Assembly: GCF_019097595.1 (NCBI RefSeq)
Contig: NC_080715.1
Location: 1,964,573-2,028,572, forward strand
From: Hemibagrus wyckioides
Lineage: Eukaryota; Chordata; Actinopteri; Siluriformes; Bagridae
Length of the DNA: 64,000 bases
Reading direction: 5' to 3'
Made by a program: the position numbers and the translations under genes. Of the stretch, positions 46,001 through 57,745 are shown piece after piece. Within the stretch, counting starts at the first letter, position 1, and every line of letters begins with the position of its first letter. The notes beneath the pieces were generated by a model, which saw nothing but the letters and a program-made list of their open reading frames with translations, did not search any database and was not told the DNA's origin.

Positions 46001-49000
46001 ACACAGTGTGTGAGTCTGTACACAGTGTGTGAGTCTGTACACAGTGTGTGTGAGAGTCTGTACACAGTGTGTGTGAGAGTCTGTACACAGTGTGTGTGAG
46101 AGTCTGTACACAGTGTGTGAGTCTGTACACAGTGTGTGTGAGAGTCTGTACACAGTGTGTGAGTCTGTACACAGTGTGTGTGAGAGTCTGTACACAGTGT
46201 GTGTGAGAGTCTGTACACAGTGTGTGAGTCTGTACACAGTGTGTGAGTCTGTACACAGTGTGTGAGTCTGTACACAGTGTGTGTGAGAGTCTGTACACAG
46301 TGTGTGTGAGAGTCTGTACACAGTGTGTGAGTCTGTACACAGTGTGTGTGAGAGTCTGTACACAGTGTGTGAGAGTCTGTACACAGTGTGTGAGAGTCTG
46401 TACACAGTCTGTGAGTCTGTACACAGTGTGTGTGTGAGTCTGTACACAGTGTGTGAGTCTGAACACAGTGTGTGAGTCTGTACACAGTGTGTGAGAGTCT
46501 GTACACAGTGTGAGAGTCTGTACAGTGTGTGAGTCTGTACACAGTGTGTGAGTCTGTACACAGTGTGTGTGAGAGTCTGTACACAGTGTGTGTGAGAGTC
46601 TGTACACAGTGTGTGAGTCTGTACACAGTGTGTGAGTCTGTACACAGTGTGTGTGAGAGTCTGTACACAGTGTGTGAGTCTGTACACAGTGTGTGTGAGA
46701 GTCTGTACACAGTGTGTGTGAGAGTCTGTACACAGTGTGTGTGAGAGTCTGTACACAGTGTGTGTGAGAGTCTGTACACAGTTTGTGAGTCTGTACACAG
46801 TGTGTGTGAGTCTGTACACAGTGTGTGAGTCTGTACACAGTATGTGAGTCTGTACACTGTGTGTGAGTCTGTGAGTCTGTACACAGTGTGTTTGAGTCTG
46901 TACACAGTGTGTGTGAGTCTGTACACAGTGTGTGAGTCTGTACACAGTGTGTGAGTCTGTACACAGTGTGTGTGAGTCTGTACACTGTGTGTGAGTCTGT
47001 ACACAGTTTGTGTGTCTGTACGCAATGTGTGTGAGTGTGAGAGTCTGTACATGGTGTGTGAGTGTGAGAGTCTGTACACAGTGTGAGAGTCTGTACACCG
47101 TGTGTGAGTCTGTACACAGTGTGTGTGAGTCTGTGAGTCTGTACACAGTGTGTGTGAGAGTCTGTACACAGTGTGTGTGAGAGTCTGTACACAGTGTGTG
47201 AGTCTGTACACAGTGTGTGTGAGAGTCTGTACACAGTGTGTGTGAGTCTGTACACAGTGTGTGAGTCTGTACACAGTGTGTGTGAGAGTCTGTACACAGT
47301 GTGTGTGAGAGTCTGTACACAGTGTGTGAGTCTGTACACAGTGTGTGTGAGAGTCTGTACACAGTGTGTGTGAGAGTCTGTACACAGTGTGTGAGTCTGT
47401 ACACAGTGTGTGTGAGAGTCTGTACACAGTGTGTGAGTCTGTACACAGTGTGTGTGAGAGTCTGTACACAGTGTGTGAGTCTGTACACAGTGTGTGTGAG
47501 AGTCTGTACACAGTGTGTGAGTCTGTACACAGTGTGTGTGAGAGTCTGTACACAGTGTGTGTGAGAGTCTGTACACAGTGTGTGTGAGAGTCTGTACACA
47601 GTGTGTGTGAGAGTCTGTACACAGTGTGTGTGAGAGTCTGTACACAGTGTGTGTGAGAGTCTGTACACAGTGTGTGTGAGAGTCTGTACACAGTGTGTGT
47701 GAGAGTCTGTACACAGTGTGTGAGTCTGTACACAGTGTGTGTGAGAGTCTGTACACAGTGTGTGTGAGAGTCTGTACACAGTGTGTGAGTCTGTACACAG
47801 TGTGTGTGAGAGTCTGTACACAGTGTGTGTGAGAGTCTGTACACAGTGTGTGTGAGAGTCTGTACACAGTGTGTGAGTCTGTACACAGTGTGTGTGAGAG
47901 TCTGTACACAGTGTGTGAGTCTGTACACAGTGTGTGTGAGAGTCTGTACACAGTGTGTGAGTCTGTACACAGTGTGTGTGAGAGTCTGTACACAGTGTGT
48001 GAGTCTGTACACAGTGTGTGAGTCTGTACACAGTGTGTGTGAGTCTGTACACAGTGTGTGTGAGTGTGAGAGTCTGTACATGGTGTGTGAGTGTGAGAGT
48101 CTGTACACAGTGTGAGAGTCTGTACACAGTGTGTGAGTCTGTACACAGTGTGTGAGTCTGTACACAGTGTGTGTGAGAGTCTGTACACAGTGTGTGTGAG
48201 AGTCTGTACACAGTGTGTGTGAGAGTCTGTACACAGTGTGTGTGAGAGTCTGTACACAGTGTGTGTGAGAGTCTGTACACAGTGTGTGAGTCTGTACACA
48301 GTGTGTGTGAGAGTCTGTACACAGTGTGTGAGTCTGTACACAGTGTGTGTGAGAGTCTGTACACAGTGTGTGAGTCTGTACACAGTGTGTGAGTCTGTAC
48401 ACAGTGTGTGTGAGAGTCTGTACACAGTGTGTGAGTCTGTACACAGTGTGTGAGTCTGTACACAGTGTGTGTGAGAGTCTGTACACAGTGTGTGAGTCTG
48501 TACACAGTGTGTGTGAGTCTGTACACAGTGTGTGTGAGAGTCTGTACACAGTGTGTGTGAGAGTCTGTACACAGTGTGTGTGAGTCTGTACACAGTGTGT
48601 GAGTCTGTACACAGTGTGTGTGAGAGTCTGTACACAGTGTGTGTGAGAGTCTGTACACAGTGTGTGAGTCTGTACACAGTGTGTGTGAGAGTCTGTACAC
48701 AGTGTGTGTGAGAGTCTGTACACAGTGTGTGAGTCTGTACACAGTGTGTGTGAGAGTCTGTACACAGTGTGTGTGAGAGTCTGTACACAGTGTGTGTGAG
48801 AGTCTGTACACAGTGTGTGTGAGAGTCTGTACACAGTGTGTGTGAGAGTCTGTACACAGTGTGTGTGAGAGTCTGTACACAGTGTGTGTGAGAGTCTGTA
48901 CACAGTGTGTGAGTCTGTACACAGTGTGTGAGTCTGTACACAGTGTGTGTGAGAGTCTGTACACAGTGTGTGTGTGTGTACATTGTGTGTTTGTGTGTAC

Positions 49001-51145
49001 ACGGTGTGTGTGAGAGTGTGTACACAGTGTGTGAGTCTGTACACAGTGTGTGAGTCTGTACACAGTGTGTGTGAGAGTCTGTACACAGTGTGTGTGAGAG
49101 TCTGTACACAGTGTGTGAGTCTGTACACAGTGTGTGAGTCTGTACACAGTGTGTGTGAGAGTCTGTACACAGTGTGTGAGTCTGTACACAGTGTGTGTGA
49201 GAGTCTGTACACAGTGTGTGAGTCTGTACACAGTGTGTGTGAGAGTCTGTACACAGTGTGTGTGAGAGTCTGTACACAGTGTGTGTGAGAGTCTGTACAC
49301 AGTGTGTGAGTCTGTACACAGTGTGTGTGAGAGTCTGTACACAGTGTGTGAGTCTGTACACAGTGTGTGAGTCTGTACACAGTGTGTGTGAGTCTGTACA
49401 CAGTGTGTGAGTCTGTACACAGTGTGTGTGAGAGTCTGTACACAGTGTGTGAGTCTGTACACAGTGTGTGTGAGTCTGTACACAGTGTGTGTGAGAGTCT
49501 GTACACAGTGTGTGAGTCTGTACACAGTGTGTGAGTCTGTACACAGTGTGTGTGAGAGTCTGTACACAGTGTGTGTGAGTCTGTACACAGTGTGTGAGTC
49601 TGTACACAGTGTGTGTGAGAGTCTGTACACAGTGTGTGTGAGTCTGTACACAGTGTGTGAGAGTCTGTACACAGTGTGTGAGTCTGTACACAGTGTGTGT
49701 GAGTGTGTACATTGTGTGTTTGTGTGTACATGGTGTGTGTGAGAGTGTGTACACAGTGTGTTAGTCTGTACACAGTGTGTGTGAGTCTGTACACAGTGTG
49801 TGAGTCTGTACACAGTGTGTGTGAGAGTCTGTACACAGTGTGTGAGTCTGTACACAGTGTGTGTGAGAGTCTGTACACAGTGTGTGAGTCTGTACACAGT
49901 GTGTGAGTCTGTACACAGTGTGTGTGAGAGTCTGTACACAGTGTGTGAGTCTGTACACAGTGTGTGTGAGAGTCTGTACACAGTGTGTGAGTCTGTACAC
50001 AGTGTGTGTGAGAGTCTGTACACAGTGTGTGAGTCTGTACACAGTGTGTGTGAGAGTCTGTACACAGTGTGTGAGTCTGTACACAGTGTGTGTGAGAGTC
50101 TGTACACAGTGTGTGAGTCTGTACACAGTGTGTGTGAGAGTCTGTACACAGTGTGTGAGTCTGTACACAGTGTGTGAGTCTGTACACAGTGTGTGTGAGA
50201 GTCTGTACACAGTGTGTGAGTCTGTACACAGTGTGTGTGAGAGTCTGTACACAGTGTGTGTGAGAGTCTGTACACAGTGTGTGAGAGTCTGTACACAGTG
50301 TGTGTGAGAGTCTGTACACAGTGTGTGTGAGAGTCTGTACACAGTGTGTGAGAGTCTGTACACAGTGTGTGAGAGTCTGTACACAGTGTGTGAGAGTCTG
50401 TACACAGTGTGTGTGAGAGTCTGTACACAGTGTGTGAGTCTGTACACAGTGTGTGTGAGTCTGTGAGTCTGTACACAGTGTGTGTGAGAGTCTGTACACA
50501 GTGTGTGTGAGAGTCTGTACACAGTGTGTGAGTCTGTACACAGTGTGTGAGTCTGTACACAGTGTGTGTGAGAGTCTGTACACAGTGTGTGAGTCTGTAC
50601 ACAGTGTGTGTGAGAGTCTGTACACAGTGTGTGAGTCTGTACACAGTGTGTGAGAGTCTGTACACAGTGTGTGAGAGTCTGTACACAGTGTGTGAGTCTG
50701 TACACAGTGTGTGTGAGAGTCTGTACACAGTGTGTGAGAGTCTGTACACAGTGTGTGAGTCTGTACACAGTGTGTGAGTCTGTACACAGTGTGTGTGAGT
50801 CTGTACACAGTGTGTGAGTCTGTACACAGTGTGTGTGAGTCTGTACACAGTGTGTGAGTCTGTACACAGTGTGTGAGTCTGTACACAGTGTGTGTGAGAG
50901 TCTGTACACAGTGTGTGAGAGTCTGTACACAGTGTGTGAGAGTCTGTACACAGTGTGTGTGAGAGTCTGTACACAGTGTGTGAGAGTCTGTACACAGTGT
51001 GTGAGTCTGTACACAGTGTGTGTGAGAGTCTGTACACAGTGTGTGTGAGTGTGTACATTGTGTGTTTGTGTGTACACGGTGTGTGTGTGAGTCTGTACAC
51101 AGTGTGTGTGAGTGTGTACACGGTGTGTGTGTGTGTGTGTACATG
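43098..51145 (-). repeat. Array E: 8-kb satellite of 19/21/23-bp units
   Basis: The core is GTCTGTACACAGTGTG on +, followed by TGA, TGTGA or TGTGAGA, giving 19-, 21- or 23-bp units; roughly 385 units. On minus, no unit form contains a stop in any register, so all three minus frames are open for up to about 2700 codons (repeating VYRLTHCVQTHTLCTDSH). On plus, TGA in each unit closes frames quickly. A divergent block, TACATTGTGTGTTTGTG, marks 43297, 48979, 49708 and 51053, indicating higher-order duplication. Variants TACATGG and TACACCG cluster near 43110-43250, 44770-44810, 47040-47110 and 48070. The right end merges into a CA/TG tract; the left end joins LINE coding sequence at 43097. Confidence 0.94.
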
Positions 51146-52300
51146 GTAGTGAAGTTCTCACACTGCTCATGTTGTGTTTCTGATTCTGATCTCGGTTCTG
51201 TGGAGTTGTGTGTGTGTGTGTGATGTCTTCCTGGAATTCAGGAGAGTTTTAAATAAAACATCATCTTTAAGTAAGTGGTGATCACCGTGTGTGTGTGTGT
51301 GTGTGTGTGTGTTATAAATAGCAGACAGTGAGTATAAATAGAGAAGCTGATGTGTGTAAACAGGAGGCTAATTAACACTGCATGGAACAGCGGTGACTTT
51401 CACGCTCACACACACACACACACATGCACTCATACACACACACACACACAGTGGAGAGCCAGACGGTGTACACACAGGGAGTCCTGATGACACACACACA
51501 CACACACTTCAGCTGCTGTCTCATACTGTGGAACGTCCTTCAGGAGATCAGACACAATAACATATTAACTATATGCCACTCTGTTGAGGGTGTGTGTGTG
51601 TGTGTGGGTGGGTGTGTGTGTGTGTTGTGTTAGAGTTTTAATAGTAAAGAACCTGCACTCTATAAAGGACCATAATAGAACTGTAAATAAAATAAAAGAA
51701 TTACGTATAAATCTAATAAACATCAGTTCTAACAAAAATTAAATTAAACATCTTTAAATATAAACACTGAGTTTGTGTGTAAATGTTCCTGATCTTTTAA
51801 ATGGTTCCTCTGTCTGCTCCTGACCTTCCTGCTAACATCTCTAACATCGCTAACGTTCCAGAAGTTCTAGAAGTTCCAGAAGTCGTTTCAGTACAAAAGT
51901 CGTTCATTAATTTTTTTTTTATTGCTTCCTTTATGTTCCATTTTTCATCGTCATCTTAAATAGTTGAATAAATGACTCTGGTTCCTGCAGCTACAGCGTG
52001 AAGGCAGATTTATTTCCGCTGGTCACCTTCATCACTTTGGTCCCTATTATCTGCGATCACGCTGTCGGTGTGTGTCGGCGCTCTCACAGCTGTGTGTGGA
52101 ATCAGATGCAGAAGCAGCAGAAACACACTGCATTAATCTCCTGCACTGTAATCAGGATAAAGCTGCATGTCTGTGCTGATAAAAATAGAAAAACCTGTAA
52201 ATTCACCGCACATAAACAACCGAGAGCAAAGACTGCTGACTGCTGGAGACCTTTACGCTAGTCAGCACTCTCAGGAGTTTAGTCTCAGTACTTTAGTCTC
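51146..52300. other. Single-copy-like island with TG/CA tracts
   Basis: No gene. (TG)n at about 51204-51221 and 51287-51311, CA tracts at about 51408-51450 and 51491-51509, and TG tracts at 51592-51624. The segment at 51990-52260 is free of simple repeat and holds an 87-codon plus frame without a recognisable domain. Confidence 0.55.
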
Positions 52301-52900
52301 ACTGCATACAGCAGTATCAGATGCTGTAGTTTCAGTAGTTTAGCCTCACTGCATTCAGTAGTCAGCTGTTGTAGTTTAAGTAAGTTTAGTCCGAGTACTT
52401 TGATCTCAGTCTCAGTACTTTAATCCCAGTCTCAGTAGTTTAGTCCCAGTACTTTAATCCCAGTCTCAGTAGTTTAGTCCCAGTACTTTAATCCCAGTCT
52501 CAGTAGTTTAGTCCCAGTACTTTAATCCCAGTCTCAGTAGTTTAGTTTCAGTAGTTTAATCCTAGTCTCAGTAGTTTAGTCTAAGTACTTTGGCCTAACT
52601 ACACTCAGTAGTATCAACCATAGTTTCAGTGGTTTAGTCTCAGTATTTTCATCTCAGTCACAGTAGTTTAGTCTCAGTAGTTTAGCCACATTACTCTAGT
52701 AGTATTAGTTCTTGTAGTTTCAGTAGTTTACTTTCAGTACTTTAGCCTCACTCACTACACTACAGTACTCTCAGTAGTTATAGTCTGTGGTCTCAGTAGC
52801 CTCTCAGTTTCAGTAGTATCAGCAGTCTCAGTTCCCCAGATTCAGTAGTCTCAGTGCTGTTAAAGTCAGACTCAGAATCTTCAGTAGTCTCAATAACAAA
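52301..52900 (+). repeat. Array K: degenerate CAGTAGTTTAG region with 34-bp core
   Basis: A 34-bp unit (TTTAGTCCCAGTACTTTAAT then CCCAGTCTCAGTAG) repeats about four to five times at 52418-52575. Looser CAGTAGTTTAG and CAGTACTTTAG motifs spread over 52270-52880. The pattern suggests an old array with a younger homogeneous centre. Confidence 0.85.
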
Positions 52901-52914
52901 TACACCTGAATGAT

Positions 52915-55333
52915 GGTGTGTTGTGTAATTTTCTGTTTGTGTGTGTTACTGTGTGTTAGTGTAATTTTCTGTTTGTGTGTGTTACTGTGTGTTAGTGTAA
53001 TTTTCTGTTTGTGTGTGTTACTGTGAGTGTACTTTTGTATTAGTGTGTTACTGTGTTAATTCAGTGCTGTTTTTAGTGTGTTACTGTGTGTTTGTGTAAT
53101 ATTGTGTTAGTGTAGCATTACATTAGTGTGTGTAACAATGTGTTAGTGTGTTAGTGTATGTTTAAGTAACATTGTGTTAGTGTGTGTGTGTAACATTGTG
53201 TTACAGTGTATGTTAGTGTGTGTTAGTGTGTGTTAGTGTAACATTGTGTTAATGTGTGTGTAACATTGTGTTAGTGTGTATTAGTGTAACATTGTGTTAG
53301 TGTGTGTGTAACATTGTGTTAGTGTGTGTGTAACATTGTGTTAGTGTGTGTGTAACATTGTGTTAGTGTGTGTTTGTGTAACATTGTGTTAATGTGTGTG
53401 TAACATTGTGTTAGTGTGTGTTTGTGTAACATTGTGTTAGTGTGTGTGTGTAACATTGTGTTACAGTGTATGTTAGTGTGTGTTAGTGTAACTTTGTGTT
53501 AGTGTGTGTGTAACATTGTGTTAGTGTGCGTGTGTAACATTGTGTTACAGTGTATGTTAGTGTGTGTTAGTGTAACTTTGTGTTAGTGTGTGTGTAACAT
53601 TGTGTTAGTGTGTGTGTGTAACTGTGTTAGTGTGTGTAACATTGTGTTAGTGTGTGTTAGTGTAACTTTGATAGTGTGTGTGTAACATTGTGTTAGTGTG
53701 TGTTAATGTAACATTGTGTTAGTGTGCATGTGTAACATTGTGTTACAGTGTATGTTAGTGTGTGTTAGTGTAACTTTGTGTTAGTGTGTGTGTAACATTG
53801 TGTTAGTGTGTGTGTGTAACTGTGTTAGTGTGTGTAACATTGTGTTAGTGTGTGTTAGTGTAACTTTGATAGTGTGTGTGTGTAACATTGTGTTAGTGTG
53901 TGTTAATGTAACATTGTGTTAGTGTGCGTGTGTAACTGTGTTAGTGCGTGTTAGTGTAACTTTGTTAGTGTTTGTGTAACATTGTGTTAGTGTATCTTTG
54001 TGTTAGTGTGTGTGTGTAACTTTGTGTTAGTGTAACTTTGTGTTAGTGTGTGTGTGTAACTGTGTTAGTGTGTGTGTAACATTGTGTTAGTGTAACTTTG
54101 TTAGTGTGTGTGTGTAACTTTGTGTTAGTGTAACATTGTGTTAGTGTGTTTGTGTAACATTGTGTTAGTGTGTAACATTGTGTTAGTGTGTGTGTGTAAC
54201 ATTGTGTTAGTGTGTGTGTGTAACATTGTCTTAGTGTGTGTGTAACATTGTTAGTGTGTGTTAGTTTAACTTTGTGTTAGTGTGTGTGTAACATTGTGTT
54301 AGTGTGTTAGTGTAACTGTGTTAGTGTGTGTAACATTGTGTTAGTGTGTGTGTGTAACTTTGTGTTAGTGTGTGTGTAACATTGTGTTAGTGTGTGTAAC
54401 ATTGTGTTAGTGTGTTAGTGTAACTTTGTGTTAGTGTGTTTGTGTAACATTGTGTTAGTGTGTTTGTGTAACATTGTGTTAGTGTGTGTGTAACATTGTG
54501 TTAGTGTGTGTGTGTAACATTGTGTTAGTGTGTGTGTAACATTGTTAGTGTGTGTTAGTTTAACTTTGTGTTAGTGTGTGTGTAACATTGTGTTAGTGTG
54601 TTAGTGTAACTGTGTTAGTGTGTGTAACATTGTGTTAGTGTGTGTGTGTAACTTTGTGTTAGTGTGTGTGTAACATTGTGTTAGTGTGTGTAACATTGTG
54701 TTAGTGTGTTAGTGTAACTTTGTGTTAGTGTGTGTGTAACATTGTGTTAGTGTGTGTGTGTAACATTGTTAGTGTGTGTTAGTTTAACTTTGTGTTAGTG
54801 TGTGTGTAACATTGTGTTAGTGTGTTAGTGTAACTGTGTTAGTGTGTGTAACATTGTGTTAGTGTGTTAGTGTAACTGTGTTAGTGTGTGTAACATTGTG
54901 TTAGTGTGTGTGTGTAACTTTGTGTTAGTGTGTGTGTAACATTGTGTTAGTGTGTGTGTGTAACTTTGTGTTAGTGTGTGTGTAACATTGTGTTAGTGTG
55001 TGTAACATTGTGTTAGTGTGTTAGTGTAACTGTGTTAGTGTGTGTAACATTGTGTTAGTGTGTGTGTGTAACTTTGTGTTAGTGTGTGTGTAACATTGTG
55101 TTAGTGTGTGTAACATTGTGTTAGTGTGTTAGTGTAACTTTGTGTTAGTGTGTGTGTAACATTGTTAGTGTGTGTTAGTGTAACTTTGTTAGTGTGTGTG
55201 TAACATTGTTAGTGTGTTAGTGTAACTTTGTGTTAGTGTGTGTGTAACATTGTGTTAGTGTGTGTTAGTGTAACTTTGTGTTAGTGTGTGTGTAACATTG
55301 TGTTAGTGTGTGTAACATTGTGTTACAGTGTGT
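52915..55333 (+). repeat. Array F: TGTTAGTGTG/GTAACATTG satellite, about 24-bp unit
   Basis: Units combine TGTGTTAGTGTG, a short TG tract, and GTAACATTG or GTAACTTTG; typical length is 24 bp, with 18-26 bp variants, and about 100 units. Longer blocks recur in order, such as TTAGTTTAACTTTG, which appears three times (near 54250, 54547 and 54780). The first 130 bp uses a variant, TTTTCTGTTTGTGTG, three times. Stops are present in every frame, so no long open frames arise, unlike arrays C, D and E. Confidence 0.93.
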
Positions 55334-56394
55334 GTTACTGATGATCACAGATCATTCATAACATCAGCACTTTAACATCACTCACACACTCCTAATACAC
55401 TAATTCATCATAATCCATCTCTCTCTATAGGAACACACACACACACACACAGTGTGTAAAAGCTGACAGAGTCTCTGGAGGTGTGTGTTGCTGATGCAGT
55501 AGTCGTGTTTACAGGAAACTGCACTGAGCTTCTCCCAAAGGATGGTCACTCAAAACACCTGAAATGTCAAAGGTCAGTAGAGGAACATCAGGAAAACCTC
55601 CTGCAGATCACACACAGCTTCCTGTCCAGAGCTTCCAAATCCTCCTGAAGGGGACCTCAGCTGTTAGCATGTTGTTAGCATGACTTAAATGGTTGTTAGA
55701 ATGAAGAAACAGAAGTCCCGAGGAGGAAGCAGCACGGTGTGAGTGATGAAGATGATGAAGCATGACTCAGGTGATGACTGCAAGACAGATAGCAGTGTAA
55801 CGTTAGCTCAGCATCTTGGGTTTAACAAGCTAGCATGCAGCTAGCGGAGCTTTCTCATGGCTAACAAAATGACTGAAGAAAAACTTCACAGCTCACATCA
55901 GAGTAAACACACTGTAATTTATTACACTGGGATTTATTTATTAAGTGTGATAACTTAATCACTCACGCTCTGAGAGCACAAACACGGATCACAGCAGATC
56001 TCACCGCTGAGTCTCCTCACCTTGCTGTGGTGCATTCTGGGATATGTTCATCACTCTGCACTTCATCTGGTCAGCAGTTATAGAGTCTGTTATCAGCACT
56101 TTCACTCTGTTCATCTGTTCATATTTCTCTCAGTTAAATACACTCACTACAGCAGCTTCACTAACTTGTTTTTTTAATGAAGAACACTTTGTCACACTTT
56201 ATAATCTGTTTGTGGTTAGAGTTAATGTTGTGGAAGATATGTGAAGAAGTTTATTCTTCTTCAACATTACAGCAGAGGAAGTGAGAAGAAGTTTAAATTC
56301 ATTACAACTGCAAGTTCACTAAAACACTTTCTCATAGACAAACTCCTGAACTGAACAAACTCCTGAACTCATCCAGTCACTAACCTGGAGAAAA
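55334..56394. other. Intergenic DNA; no gene recognised
   Basis: Mostly single-copy-looking with one CA tract (about 55435-55451). A 66-codon plus frame (56044-56244) has no domain. Nothing else is supported. Confidence 0.55.
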
Positions 56395-56582
56395 CCAGCT
56401 GGTCCAGGGGGTAGATGTCTGGTGCAGGTGGTAGATGTCTGGTCCAGGGGGGGTAGATGTCTGGTCCAGGGGTGGTAGATGTCTGTTCCAGGTGGTAGAT
56501 GTCTGGTCCATGGGGTAGATGTCTGGTCCAGGGGGGGTAGATGTCTGGTCCAGGTGATAGATGTCTGGTGCAGGTGGTAGAT
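56395..56582 (+). repeat. Array G, left part: degenerate 20-bp units
   Basis: About nine units of GTAGATGTCTGGTSCAGGTG with many length variants (extra G runs, ATGGGG, GTTCCAGG). It is less homogeneous than the right part at 57116. Confidence 0.9.
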
Positions 56583-57115
56583 TCAATTCAATTCAATTCA
56601 GTTTATTTTGTATAGCGCCTTTTACAATGAACATTGTCTCAAAGCAGCTTTACAAAAGAAGAAAACAGAGAAAGGGGAGGGGAAATGAAAAATAATAATA
56701 AAAAAAAAATAAAAAAATAACTAATTAACTAGAAATAAGAATAAATTATTAAATTCTATAATTAGACTATTTTATCCCTAATGAGAAGCCTGTGGCAACG
56801 GTGGCAAGGAAAAACTCCCTGGTATGGAAGGAAGAAACCTTGAGAGGAACCAGTCTCAGAAGGGAACCCATCCTCATTTGGGTGACACTAAAGAGTAAAT
56901 AATGTAACTGTAACTGATTAATGTCCTTTCTACAACAGCAACCAATGACCCATGAGGAACTATTAGGTCAGTGTAGTTTCTAAGGTCATTATAGACACTA
57001 ATTCTTTGCTGTCACGGGCTGACAGATGAAATGGCAGATCTGTGATGGTGTGAAAGTCCCCAAGTGGCTCTGTCCATGGCTGTCTCCTGGTCCACACAGA
57101 TCCATACACAGCATC
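56583..57115 (-). mobile_element. LINE 3' end inserted in array G
   Basis: On minus this ends in a (TGAAT)n tail (plus: ATTCAATTCAATTCAATTCA). The conserved 3' region, read on plus, includes TTTGTATAGCGCCTTTTACA, GTCTCAAAGCAGCTTTACA, GAAACCTTGAGAGGAACCAG and AAGGGAACCCATCCTCAT. These blocks are a well-known teleost LINE-type 3' repeat. An A-rich run at 56690-56720 is internal. The insert sits between two parts of the same 20-bp array, with AGAT at both edges as a possible short target duplication. It is 5'-truncated and non-coding. Confidence 0.8.
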
Positions 57116-57479
57116 AGATGTCTGGTCCAGGTGGTAGATGTCTGGTCCAGGTGGTAGATGTCTGGTGCAGGTGGTAGATGTCTGGTCCAGGTGGTAGATG
57201 TCTGGTGCAGGTGGTAGATGTCTGGTGCAGGTGGTAGATGTCTGGTGCAGGTGGTAGATGTCTGGTCCAGGTGGTAGATGTCTGGTGCAGGTGGTAGATG
57301 TCTGGTGCAGGTGGTAGATGTCTGGTGCAGGTGGTAGATGTCTGGTCCAGGTGGTAGATGTCTGGTGCAGGTGGTAGATGTCTGGTGCAGGTGGTAGATG
57401 TCTGGTCCAGGTGGTAGATGTCTGGTGCAGGTGGTAGATGTCTGGTCCAGGTGGTAGATGTCTGGTGCAGGTGGTAGAT
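57116..57479 (+). repeat. Array G, right part: homogeneous 20-bp units
   Basis: Eighteen units of GTAGATGTCTGGTSCAGGTG, all 20 bp, varying almost only at one base (GTGCAGG or GTCCAGG). The minus frame reads YHLHQTSTTWTRHLPPAPD repeats for 140 codons; this is repeat read-through. Confidence 0.93.
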
Positions 57480-57745
57480 CGTCATCGGTGAATGTGGAGA
57501 AGTGGAAACGGTTGGTGTTTTGCTCTCAGTGGTCACAGATGGTCATAGTAGGAAGATCAGCTCACACACTGGGATTCCTGGTACAACATGTGATGCCAGT
57601 AGCAGCAGAACCCAAAGATCGCACCTCATACTGGCACAACCTGACACGCCCATCACCTGACTCATCCCCTGTACAGGTCAGGAGCATGAGGGCAGGGCTT
57701 TCATTGGCTTCTGACAGAACAATCGCTTCAGTGACGAGAGAGTGA
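57480..57745. other. Unique segment with balanced codon-like sequence; candidate exon, unproven
   Basis: Non-repetitive, higher-complexity sequence between arrays G and H. It is open on plus (95 codons at 57458-57745, but starting in the repeat). On minus from about 57744 to 57596, roughly 50 codons read VTEAIVLSEANESPALML, then LTCTGDESGDGRVRLCQYE, ending at a TGA. The minus reading looks more protein-like, and a GT follows TATGAG as a possible donor. I recognise no family. It may equally be non-coding or part of an old transposon. Confidence 0.25.

Noticed and set aside
43098..51145. Steroid-receptor half-sites from the TGTACA motif in array E
   Set aside because: TGTACA is present in nearly every unit, but no properly spaced inverted partner matching a receptor element is conserved; motif resemblance alone is too weak.
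43030..51170. Minus-strand open frames of 2335, 2704, 2692 and 469 codons
   Set aside because: They are three registers of the same stop-free repeat unit, run in frame into a dead LINE fragment at one end, and lack any conserved domain outside that fragment.
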